Source: Rikenellaceae bacterium (GTDB lineage: Bacteria > Bacteroidota > Bacteroidia > Bacteroidales > Rikenellaceae). Taken from it: 57,863 nucleotides of DNA. The position numbers and the translations under genes were made by a program. A model generated the notes under the pieces. That model was not told the DNA's origin. It was given only the letters and a program-made list of their open reading frames with translations, and did not search any database. The stretch is taken from the NCBI GenBank assembly GCA_015060075.1, contig SUZE01000014.1:1-57863 (forward strand), given 5' to 3'. Numbering within the stretch: position 1 is the first letter of the stretch; every line of letters begins with the position of its first letter. This document shows, piece after piece, positions 17,849 to 27,016 of this stretch.

Positions 17849-17849
17849 A

Positions 17850-17880
17850 AAGATGAGCAGTTTTTACTGCTCATCTTTAT
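17850..17880. terminator. Bidirectional terminator, groL and 17613 gene
   Basis: Stem AAGATGAGCAGT/ACTGCTCATCTT with a TTTT loop and T/A flanks on both sides. Confidence 0.85.
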
Positions 17881-17881
17881 C

Positions 17882-19528
<1,647 letters not shown>

Positions 19529-19602
19529 TTAGCCATTAGCCATTAGCCATTAGCCATTGGCTTTTTAATAATTCTCAATTCTCAATTTTCAATTCTCAAT
19601 TG
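19529..19602. repeat. Two short repeat tracts between groS and groL (TTAGCCA x4 and AATTCTC x4)
   Basis: TTAGCCA is repeated four times at 19529-19560, then AATTCTC/AATTTTC four times at 19570-19602. Both lie inside what should be the groES-groEL mRNA. Confidence 0.75.
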
Positions 19603-19611
19603 TTGAGAAAT

Positions 19612-19887
19612 CTATTTCTCAACTACCGCCAAGATATCACGTTGCGCCATCATGAGGTAGCTCTCGCCATCGATATTCAACTCGGTGCCGGCATACTTGC
19701 CATACAACACCTCATCGCCAACCTTTACCTCCATCTTTACCTCGGCAGTGCCTGGACCTACTGCGATAACTTTGCCCGCTGCCGGCTTCTCCTTTGCCGA
19801 GTCGGGAATAATCAAACCGCTTGCCGTAGTTGTCTCGGCAGGGTTCGGGAGTACAAGTACTCTGTCTGAAAGTGGTTTTACTGTCAT
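19612..19887 (-). CDS. groS: Co-chaperonin GroES
   Basis: 91 residues: MTVKPLSDRVLVLPNPAETT start, mobile loop around ASGLIIPDSAKEKP, and the roof loop and C-terminal VGDEVLYGKYAGTE typical of the heptameric lid of GroEL. First gene of the groES-groEL operon. Confidence 0.97.
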   Translation of the reverse strand: MTVKPLSDRVLVLPNPAETTTASGLIIPDSAKEKPAAGKVIAVGPGTAEVKMEVKVGDEVLYGKYAGTELNIDGESYLMMAQRDILAVVEK

Positions 19888-19938
19888 AATTATATTAAAA
19901 TTTAAAATTGTTTATAGTATCAATACTTATACCAAAAT

Positions 19939-21894
19939 TTATCTCAAATAATCCTCGAAGTAGTCGGTCACTTTCTGCATCAGATGCACACGCCACTTGC
20001 CACGCACGTTGTGCTGCGAGCGAGGATAAGGGAAGTAATCGACCGCTACGCCATTGTCAATGCAAGCATCAATGAACGATAGAGAGTGTTGCCACACCAC
20101 CACATCGTCTATCGCTCCCTGACAAATCAACAACTTGCCTTTGAGATTTTTGGCTTGGGCGATAAGCGATGTTGCAGCGAAACCTTCGGGGTTTGTAGCC
20201 TCTGTTTCCATATATCGCTCGCCATACATCACCTCGTACCACTTCCAATCTATCACAGGACCACCTGCAACACCCACCTTGAACACCTCGGGGTAGTGTG
20301 TCATCAGCGAGATAGTCATAAATCCGCCATACGACCAGCCATGAACGCCTACACGCTCCCTATCTGCCCATTTGTGCGACAAAAGCCACTGCAAGCCTGC
20401 CATTTGGTCCTCCATTTCGACCTTTCCGCATTGGCGGTGTATAGCCTTTTCATACTCGGCACCTTGATTTAGCGTGCCACGATTATCCATCACAAAAACG
20501 ACATAACCGCGCTGTGCCATATACATCTCCCAACGGCGTAACTGTGCTTGGAACGAGTTTGTTACCATTTGCGAGTGAGGACCGCCATAGACATAGAGTA
20601 TTACGGGATACTTCTTGTTTTCGTCAAAGTCAAGTGGTTTGATAAGGCGGTAGTGGTTGTCATATTTTCCACATGCCGACTTTACCGAGCCGAGTTCAAT
20701 GGTCGAGTAGTTGTAACCTTTTGAAGGGTTCTCGGCATGGAACACCTCGCGATAAATCTTGCCATCGGTTGAGCCTACCGCCACAATGCGAGGGATATTC
20801 AACGAGGAGTAGTTGTCCGAGAAGTATTTGCCATCGGGCGAAATGGTGCAGTTGTGCCAACCCTCGCCACGAGTGAGTCGGCGTACCTTGCCGTTGCGGA
20901 GCGAAACGCTGAAAAGGTGTCGCTCTATGGGCGAAACCTCCGCCGAGTAGTAGAATACCGACTTGTCGTTGTGAGCTATATACTCAACATCGGCATAAAC
21001 CTTTGTGAGTCGCTCGGTTGTACCTTTCGAAAGGGAGTGAATGTAGAGGTTTTTATATCCGTCACGATTATCCGTAGTGTAGATAAATCGGTCGTTGTCG
21101 ATAAATCGGATAGGGTTTTGTGGTTCTACCCAACGGTCGTTCTGTTCGGTCAAAATCGTTGCGATAAACTCGCCCGATAGTGCATCGTAGGCGTTGAGGT
21201 GCATCTCCTTCTGTGCGCGATTCAACACCTGCACATATATTGTTTTCGAGTCGGGCGACCACGAAAGGTTTGTGATATATCGCTCCTCGTCAAAGTCGGT
21301 GACATTCAAGTATACGACTTTTTGCGTTGCAGTGTTATATACACCCACCGACACACGCTCCGAAGCCATGCCGTTCATCGGGTACTTAATCTCGACCAAC
21401 GAGCCGGTGCGAGAGGTTATGTCCAGCAAAGGGAAAGTCGTAACCTTCGACTCGTCTTTCTGGTAAAATGCCACCAACGAGTTGTCGGGCGATGGAAACA
21501 GACCGCCATCAATACCAAATTCGTGGCGTGAAACAGCCTGACCACAGACGATATTCTTGTCTGCGAAATCGGTCACTTTATAAACTTTGCCATCTGCATC
21601 ATGCCAGACTACATTATTCTCCTTTATGCTCGCCTTGTTGCGGAATGGATTAGGCATACCGATAAGGATTGGCTTGCTTGATAGAAGTTTGCCCGTGCGA
21701 ATGTCATATTGCTCAATCTCCTTGCCGTTGGCGTGTTCGTATATTGCAGGGTTATCCTTGCTGAAACGAATTTCGTAGTTCTGCGGGATAAGGTTGCGGT
21801 TGAGGATAGCATCCTCCATAGAGAGCAACTTGCGCTCCTCGGCGGATGCAAAACCTGCAATACACAATGCCACAAAGAGTAGTATTCTTCTCAT
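19939..21894 (-). CDS. Secreted dipeptidyl peptidase IV-like serine peptidase (S9)
   Basis: 651 residues with a signal peptide (cleavage near FASA). Residues about 40-400 are the eight-bladed beta-propeller; about 410-651 the alpha/beta hydrolase. Catalytic Ser is in HGWSYGGFM, Asp in GAIDDVV and His in RSQHNVRG. The S9B family removes X-Pro or X-Ala dipeptides. Bacteroidales use it to scavenge peptides. The start codon directly follows the stop of the upstream PfkB gene, suggesting co-transcription. Confidence 0.9.
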   Translation of the reverse strand: MRRILLFVALCIAGFASAEERKLLSMEDAILNRNLIPQNYEIRFSKDNPAIYEHANGKEIEQYDIRTGKLLSSKPILIGMPNPFRNKASIKENNVVWHDADGKVYKVTDFADKNIVCGQAVSRHEFGIDGGLFPSPDNSLVAFYQKDESKVTTFPLLDITSRTGSLVEIKYPMNGMASERVSVGVYNTATQKVVYLNVTDFDEERYITNLSWSPDSKTIYVQVLNRAQKEMHLNAYDALSGEFIATILTEQNDRWVEPQNPIRFIDNDRFIYTTDNRDGYKNLYIHSLSKGTTERLTKVYADVEYIAHNDKSVFYYSAEVSPIERHLFSVSLRNGKVRRLTRGEGWHNCTISPDGKYFSDNYSSLNIPRIVAVGSTDGKIYREVFHAENPSKGYNYSTIELGSVKSACGKYDNHYRLIKPLDFDENKKYPVILYVYGGPHSQMVTNSFQAQLRRWEMYMAQRGYVVFVMDNRGTLNQGAEYEKAIHRQCGKVEMEDQMAGLQWLLSHKWADRERVGVHGWSYGGFMTISLMTHYPEVFKVGVAGGPVIDWKWYEVMYGERYMETEATNPEGFAATSLIAQAKNLKGKLLICQGAIDDVVVWQHSLSFIDACIDNGVAVDYFPYPRSQHNVRGKWRVHLMQKVTDYFEDYLR

Positions 21895-22896
21895 TTAGAA
21901 TAGATATTTTTCGGTTTTTACTCTATTTACCAATACCTCAATCTCGCCCCAAGCCTCCTCGCCGAGTGTAGGTCCTACAACCTCGATAACCTTGCCTGCA
22001 GTGATGGCTCCGATAGTGCCGCACTGACGCAACGACAGCCCTTCGCACAAACCGTACATAAAGCCTGCGGCGTAGAAGTCGCCTGCACCCGTAGTATCCA
22101 CTCGTTTGGCTGCCGCCATAATGCCGATGTGGATAACCTCGCCTTTGTGCTTGATAAGTGCCCCCTTCGTACCGATTTTTACCACTACAAGGTCACACAT
22201 CTCCGAGATATACTGCAAGGCGTTGATTGGCTCCGCTTCGCCTGAAAATACTCGTGCTTCGTCTTCGTTGGCAAAAACTATGTCGATATATTTTGCCACG
22301 ATAGAGCGCAAAAATTCGAGATTCTCCTCCACAACATTGAAACTTGCCAAGTCGATAGCCACCTGCAAACCCTGCTCCTTGGCGGTGCGGATAGCCGTTT
22401 CGATTAGTGAGTGCTCCTGCACCAAGTAGCCCTCGATATAGAGGCAGTCGTAACCCTCGAAAAGTTCCTTCGAGATATCCTCGGCGTGCATCTCCGCAGC
22501 TGCTCCGAGGTGTGTGAGCATTGTGCGCTCACCATCGGGCGAAACTAACGAAATACACTTGCCCGAAGGCTTGTCGCCACGGAAAATCTTACCCTCGATG
22601 CCGAGATTGCGCAACGCCTGCTCGAATCTATCGCCCGTATTGTCGTGTCCGACCTTGCCGATAAAACCAACCTCCGAGCCAAGGCGTGCCATTGCTCGAA
22701 TGGTATTATCCGCCGAGCCACCGAGCGAAAGGGAGTGGGGTAGTCCCGCCACCTCCTTCGAGATTTGCGATTGAAGTTCGCTATCCACTAGCGACATCGA
22801 GCCACGCGCTATGTTATGCTTATGCAAAACATCTTCGTTGCGAAGATTAACCAATACATCTGTCAGGGCATTGCCCATGCCTATTACTCTCTTCAT
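21895..22896 (-). CDS. PfkB family carbohydrate/nucleoside kinase, probably adenosine kinase type
   Basis: 333 residues. The ribokinase fold is shown by GGSADNTIRAMARLG near the N-terminus and DTTGAGDFYAAGF (catalytic Asp and anion hole) near the C-terminus. Sequences starting MGNALTDVLV resemble the adenosine kinase and related Bacteroidetes group; a sugar substrate is not excluded. It lies 26 bases after pfkA and immediately before the DPP4 gene. Confidence 0.85.
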   Translation of the reverse strand: MKRVIGMGNALTDVLVNLRNEDVLHKHNIARGSMSLVDSELQSQISKEVAGLPHSLSLGGSADNTIRAMARLGSEVGFIGKVGHDNTGDRFEQALRNLGIEGKIFRGDKPSGKCISLVSPDGERTMLTHLGAAAEMHAEDISKELFEGYDCLYIEGYLVQEHSLIETAIRTAKEQGLQVAIDLASFNVVEENLEFLRSIVAKYIDIVFANEDEARVFSGEAEPINALQYISEMCDLVVVKIGTKGALIKHKGEVIHIGIMAAAKRVDTTGAGDFYAAGFMYGLCEGLSLRQCGTIGAITAGKVIEVVGPTLGEEAWGEIEVLVNRVKTEKYLF

Positions 22897-22922
22897 GTTG
22901 TTTGGGAAGGGTGTTTGGGTGT

Positions 22923-23903
22923 CTAAATCGAAAGTATCTTTACAAGTTCAACATTGTCTTTATTTACCTGTTTTGTGCGACCGAGTGCCTTCGAGAATGG
23001 AACATATACCATCTCCATATCACGAATACCGACCATCACATTACGCTGTCCATCTTTGAGTGCCGATATCGCCGCTGCACCAAGGCGTGAGGCGAGTATT
23101 CGGTCGGCTGCCGTAGGCGAGCCACCACGCTGCAAGTGTCCGAGAATGGTTACACGAGCATCATACTGCGGAAACTCCCTCTTTACACGCTCTGCCAATC
23201 CCATCGCTCCGCCCGTTGCAGGATTCTCGGCAACAAGAACGATAGCCGAGTTTTTGCTCTTGCGGAAGCCGTTGTCGATGAGGTTTTTCAGTTGGTCATT
23301 CTCGGTCTCCATCTCGGGGATAATTGCAGCCTCGGCTCCCGAAGCGAGAGCGCCATTGAGAGCGAGATATCCGGCAGTGTTGCCCATAACCTCCATAAAG
23401 AACAATCTTTCGTGCGAGGTGGCAGTATCACGTAACTTATCGACAGCCTCCATGATGGTATTGAGTGCGGTGTCGTAACCGATTGTCGAGTCGGTACCCG
23501 ATAGGTCGTTATCGATAGTGCCGGGCAACGCCACAATCGGTACATCAAATTCGCGAGCGAAGTTCTGCGCACCCGTAATTGTGCCATCGCCACCAATTAC
23601 CACCAAGGCGTCAATCTCTGCCTTACGCATATTCTCGTATGCCTGCTTGCGACCTTCGTACTCACGGAACTCCGGACAGCGGGCTGTTTTGAGGATTGTT
23701 CCTCCCTTTTGTATTATGTTGCTGACGCTCGAAGAGGTGAAATCGACAATCTCTCCTGTGATTAGACCTTTGTAACCACGCATAATACCCTTAACCTTCA
23801 AACCATTGTATATTGCGGTGCGGGTTACGGCACGAATTGCGGCGTTCATTCCGGGTGCATCGCCACCCGATGTCAAAACGCCAATACATTTTATTGCTCC
23901 CAT
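22923..23903 (-). CDS. pfkA: ATP-dependent 6-phosphofructokinase
   Basis: 326 residues from the ATG at 23903 ([18 protein letters not shown]). The reading frame is open further upstream but that part is not PfkA-like. Catalytic [27 protein letters not shown] for ATP and [11 protein letters not shown] identify the enzyme. It phosphorylates fructose 6-phosphate in glycolysis. Gly in GGDGT (rather than Asp) points to ATP, not pyrophosphate, as donor. A TATCTTTG -7 box is at 23934-23941. Confidence 0.95.
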   Translation of the reverse strand: MGAIKCIGVLTSGGDAPGMNAAIRAVTRTAIYNGLKVKGIMRGYKGLITGEIVDFTSSSVSNIIQKGGTILKTARCPEFREYEGRKQAYENMRKAEIDALVVIGGDGTITGAQNFAREFDVPIVALPGTIDNDLSGTDSTIGYDTALNTIMEAVDKLRDTATSHERLFFMEVMGNTAGYLALNGALASGAEAAIIPEMETENDQLKNLIDNGFRKSKNSAIVLVAENPATGGAMGLAERVKREFPQYDARVTILGHLQRGGSPTAADRILASRLGAAAISALKDGQRNVMVGIRDMEMVYVPFSKALGRTKQVNKDNVELVKILSI

Positions 23904-23941
23904 ATAAATCTGCAATTTTTTGAAAATAACTTCCAAAGATA

Positions 23942-23978
23942 GTAATAATAAAATAAAAAACCACCTCAAAGAGGTGGT
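23942..23978 (-). terminator. Terminator downstream of the PspC/DUF2807 operon
   Basis: Perfect stem ACCACCTC/GAGGTGGT with an AAA loop at 23960-23978. It is followed on the minus strand by a long T-rich run. Confidence 0.85.
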
Positions 23979-24005
23979 CTTCTATCGAAAAATGCTTATG
24001 GTTAT

Positions 24006-25199
24006 CTAATTATCGATAGATTTTGCGTTGTTATCGTTCAAGAGTTGTTGGATTAGAGCCTTCTCATCGTCATCTAACTCCTCGTTGAGCTCCTCCATAA
24101 TCTTTCGGGATAGGTTGTTCTTGTCATCTCCTTTTTTCATTATGCGCTCCACCTCGCTATCCGAAGAGAACGAAGCAAATGAACGCTCTTCGGCACAGTC
24201 AATACCTGCAAAGATTGTTCCCATAAGGACAAGTAACCACGCCAAAATTGTTACGAGAAGTACCCACCAACGAGGCTTTTTGTTTATCAGCAGGGTAACA
24301 AATAGGTAGCCGATATAGATTGCAGGGACCAAGAGTAACAGTAACGCAAAAGCCATCAATGGTACACCAACCTCATTTGCAGCATCAATCACTCCTGCGA
24401 AGTTGCCTATATCGACTATAAACAGGTCACCTACTCCTGCCGTAATAACAACGAGTGAAAGCAGTAGGAAAAATACAACAAATGCGACAGGGAATAGCAA
24501 GAGTCCGAGCAACACCTTCATCACAATCACCATAAAGCGACCAAAAGTTGTTACTACCGAAGCCACGCTTGACTTCGCCTGCTCCTCCTGCGTTGCTCCT
24601 TGGCGGTTGGCGATGGTGCTGGCAGAGATAGGCTTACCCTCCGCTTCGAGTTTCTGACGAGCCGACTTCGCCTCTGGAATGGCAAACCACAAGATAAGGT
24701 AGGTTATAAAAAAGACAGCGCAGAGATTGCCACCGAGTGTGGACAACCAATGGAGGAATGGTGCGCCAATCACTACAAGAATAAGTGGTGATGCCATAGC
24801 CAATCGAATCCACACTGCATCAACGCCGAAATGTTTTGCCAAACCTGCGCAGACACCGCCCAACTTCGCATTTTCGAGATCGCGGTAGAGGCGGCGCGGA
24901 ATACGGCTCTCGCTGCTATTGCCCGCCTTCTCCTCCTCGCCCGAAATAGCCTCCGGTGAGCCGAGTTGCTCGATGATATTCTCAATAATCGGCAGTGTTA
25001 CAACGCACTGCGCATCGCTCTGTGCCGAGAGTATCAATTCGGCAATACGAGCCTCGATATCCGCCAAAATCTCCTCGCTGTCGGGGCTGTTTTTGTACGC
25101 CTCTTTAAGCGATGCAAGGTAGTTATTAAGACGGTCGTATGCTGCCTTCTCAAAGGTGAAACCAACACCCGAAATACTGCATTTTTTAATCTCGTTCAT
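24006..25199 (-). CDS. PspC domain membrane protein (large)
   Basis: 397 residues. A helical N-terminus (residues 1-90, FEKAAYDRLNNYLASLKEAY) shared with the smaller PspC protein at 26523 precedes the PspC domain (about 102-175; RRLYRDLENAKLGGVCAGLA and two membrane helices). Three more membrane segments follow (about 220-330). A charged acidic tail ends the protein. PspC proteins relate to envelope stress sensing, but the Bacteroidetes versions are uncharacterised. Last gene of a five-gene minus-strand set. Confidence 0.85.
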   Translation of the reverse strand: MNEIKKCSISGVGFTFEKAAYDRLNNYLASLKEAYKNSPDSEEILADIEARIAELILSAQSDAQCVVTLPIIENIIEQLGSPEAISGEEEKAGNSSESRIPRRLYRDLENAKLGGVCAGLAKHFGVDAVWIRLAMASPLILVVIGAPFLHWLSTLGGNLCAVFFITYLILWFAIPEAKSARQKLEAEGKPISASTIANRQGATQEEQAKSSVASVVTTFGRFMVIVMKVLLGLLLFPVAFVVFFLLLSLVVITAGVGDLFIVDIGNFAGVIDAANEVGVPLMAFALLLLLVPAIYIGYLFVTLLINKKPRWWVLLVTILAWLLVLMGTIFAGIDCAEERSFASFSSDSEVERIMKKGDDKNNLSRKIMEELNEELDDDEKALIQQLLNDNNAKSIDN

Positions 25200-25210
25200 A
25201 TCTGTTCCTC

Positions 25211-26071
25211 CTACTTTTTACGAATTGAACTTGCTCCTGTATTGGAGGTTATATTTACTTGACAATCACCACTGTAAATAATTGACGATGCGCCAGATGC
25301 CGAGGCGTTCAGCAGTTGCAGACACTCCACCGCTATTGCCGATGCTCCGCTTGCTTGCGTAGTACATTGAACGCCGATTGCCGAAGCCTTCGATGCCCCC
25401 GAACATTCGAGGTCGAGGGTTGCAGTGCGCAACTTCTCGGCACGCAAGGTCGATGCCCCCGACAAATCTATCTCGGCATCTGTAACCTGTCCCGTAAGGG
25501 TGGCTACCGAAGCCCCCGAGAGGTCGATATCGAGGTCATCGGTTGCCAACACTGCTTTAATTGTCGAAGCACCCGAAGCATCTATCGAAACCTCCTTTGC
25601 CGCTGCTGTAACCTCAATTACCGAGGCGGAAGTTGCCTCCAAATCCAACTCCTCGCACGAGATTGTCGGCTTGACAATCACGCGGGCAGCCACAGATGTT
25701 GTAATCTCGTTTATCTTGCCGTTGTAAGGCACATATACCTCTGCCAAAAGGTTAGAACGGCGCGTTACAGGCGTACCCGAAAGTAGGGTGGCGTGGAGTG
25801 TGCCATCTTTGACTTTGAGCGACACATACGGAATAACCGACTGCGGTGCGCGAACGATGATATTGCCCGTAGTGCGCTCCTCAACGATAAGGCGAATAGC
25901 CTTCGATACCTCTATCTCGTTGAAATCCATTGCTGAACGGCGGGCCTCCATTACAATCTTGTGCTCGTTGGCAAGTACGATACCGGTCTTGGTGTTTGAC
26001 TCGCCATCACCCTGTGCAAATGCTGTTGTGCAAAGCGCAGAGAGAATAAGTGTATAGACTAATCGTTTCAT
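25211..26071 (-). CDS. Secreted DUF2807 (GIN domain) beta-repeat protein
   Basis: 286 residues with a signal peptide (cleavage after TTAFA). The mature part is a beta-helix-like repeat with strongly recurring DLSGAS/ECSGAS/ASGASA turns. This DUF2807 pattern is common in Bacteroidetes next to PspC and PadR genes. The protein is extracytoplasmic; role unknown. It starts 14 bases after padR and ends 11 bases before the large PspC gene. Confidence 0.88.
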   Translation of the reverse strand: MKRLVYTLILSALCTTAFAQGDGESNTKTGIVLANEHKIVMEARRSAMDFNEIEVSKAIRLIVEERTTGNIIVRAPQSVIPYVSLKVKDGTLHATLLSGTPVTRRSNLLAEVYVPYNGKINEITTSVAARVIVKPTISCEELDLEATSASVIEVTAAAKEVSIDASGASTIKAVLATDDLDIDLSGASVATLTGQVTDAEIDLSGASTLRAEKLRTATLDLECSGASKASAIGVQCTTQASGASAIAVECLQLLNASASGASSIIYSGDCQVNITSNTGASSIRKK

Positions 26072-26085
26072 AATTACAAGTTTAT

Positions 26086-26415
26086 TTATCGTTTATTTCT
26101 GATGTTATCAATCTGCTCCACAAGCGTATCCCACGCCTCGTCTAACGATGCGAGGTAGGTACGCCCCTCGGCAGTCAGGGTGTAGTACTTTCGTGGTGGT
26201 CCCTGCAAGGACTCCTCCCAACGATAGGTCAGGTAGCCGGCATTCTTCAATCGTGTCAGCAGTGGGTAGAGCGTACCCTCGACCACAATCATTTCAGCCC
26301 TCTTCAACTCGGTAATAATGGCTGGCGCATACGAATCGCCATTTGCCAATATCGCAAGCACACAATACTCCATTATGCCCTTGCGCATCTGTACTTTTAT
26401 ATTATCTTTCTCCAT
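26086..26415 (-). CDS. PadR family transcriptional regulator
   Basis: 109 residues. PadR winged helix: KGIMEYCVLAILANGDSYAP, VEGTLYPLLTRLKNAGYLTY (recognition helix and wing) and GPPRKYYTLTAEGR. These are usually repressors of the adjacent genes. Sitting inside the PspC-DUF2807 set it probably controls it. Repeat tracts occupy the 107-base gap upstream. Confidence 0.93.
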   Translation of the reverse strand: MEKDNIKVQMRKGIMEYCVLAILANGDSYAPAIITELKRAEMIVVEGTLYPLLTRLKNAGYLTYRWEESLQGPPRKYYTLTAEGRTYLASLDEAWDTLVEQIDNIRNKR

Positions 26416-26424
26416 ATTTTATTG

Positions 26425-26515
26425 TTAATTGACAATTGACGAATTGACAATTAAAAGTATTTTTATTTAGGCCTGCGGCGCTTTACTCTCGTCTCTCGTC
26501 TCTCGTCTCTCGTCT
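26425..26515. repeat. Two short repeat tracts (AATTGACAATTGAC and CTCTCGT x4)
   Basis: 26425-26454 carries AATTGACAATTGACGAATTGAC; 26486-26515 carries four CTCTCGT heptamers. The second reappears inverted at 55989-56005, and the first type at 50166-50197. They lie between padR and the small PspC gene. Confidence 0.75.
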
Positions 26516-26522
26516 AATAAAA

Positions 26523-26996
26523 TTACTCTTCCGGAATCAGCAACCACATAATGATATATACCCACAACGACATTCCGCCAAATATTATCAGGCAGAGCAT
26601 CACAATTCGCAAAATCGTTGAGTCGATGCCAAAATAGTCGGCTAAACCTCCGCATACTCCCGCTATCGAACGGTCGGTGCGTGAACGGCGCAATAATTTT
26701 TGTCCCATACCACTACTGTTTTTAGTTCCACTTTGATTCTCTGCTCCAAAATCATCGGGCGTGCCGATGCGGGCAATTGCTCGCTCTACCATCGCGAGTG
26801 TTACTACCATCATTGTCGATGGCAAAGCCTCACGAAGTATCTCGGCGATGCGAATTTCGATATCGTTCATCACCTCTTCGGTATCGCTCGTGATGCGGCG
26901 GCGCACATCGTTGAGGTAGATGGTCAGTCGGTCGTAGGCATCGCGGTCAAGCGTAAAGACCTGCTGCCCGATATTTGCATTTATAGCCTCTTTCAT
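26523..26996 (-). CDS. PspC domain membrane protein (small)
   Basis: 157 residues. The same helical N-terminus as the larger homolog (FTLDRDAYDRLTIYLNDVRR) is followed by a PspC domain: RSRTDRSIAGVCGGLADYFG and membrane helices (ILRIVMLCLIIFGGMSLWVY). It starts 20 bases after the outer-membrane barrel gene and is probably co-transcribed. The shared N-terminus with the 397-residue protein hints at hetero-assembly (inference). Confidence 0.87.
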   Translation of the reverse strand: MKEAINANIGQQVFTLDRDAYDRLTIYLNDVRRRITSDTEEVMNDIEIRIAEILREALPSTMMVVTLAMVERAIARIGTPDDFGAENQSGTKNSSGMGQKLLRRSRTDRSIAGVCGGLADYFGIDSTILRIVMLCLIIFGGMSLWVYIIMWLLIPEE

Positions 26997-27016
26997 ACTC
27001 TATTATATTGTTATAT

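Noticed and set aside
22923..23969. Longer PfkA start at 23969
   Set aside because: The extra 22 residues are hydrophobic and come from the terminator region; the family start is the Met at 23903.
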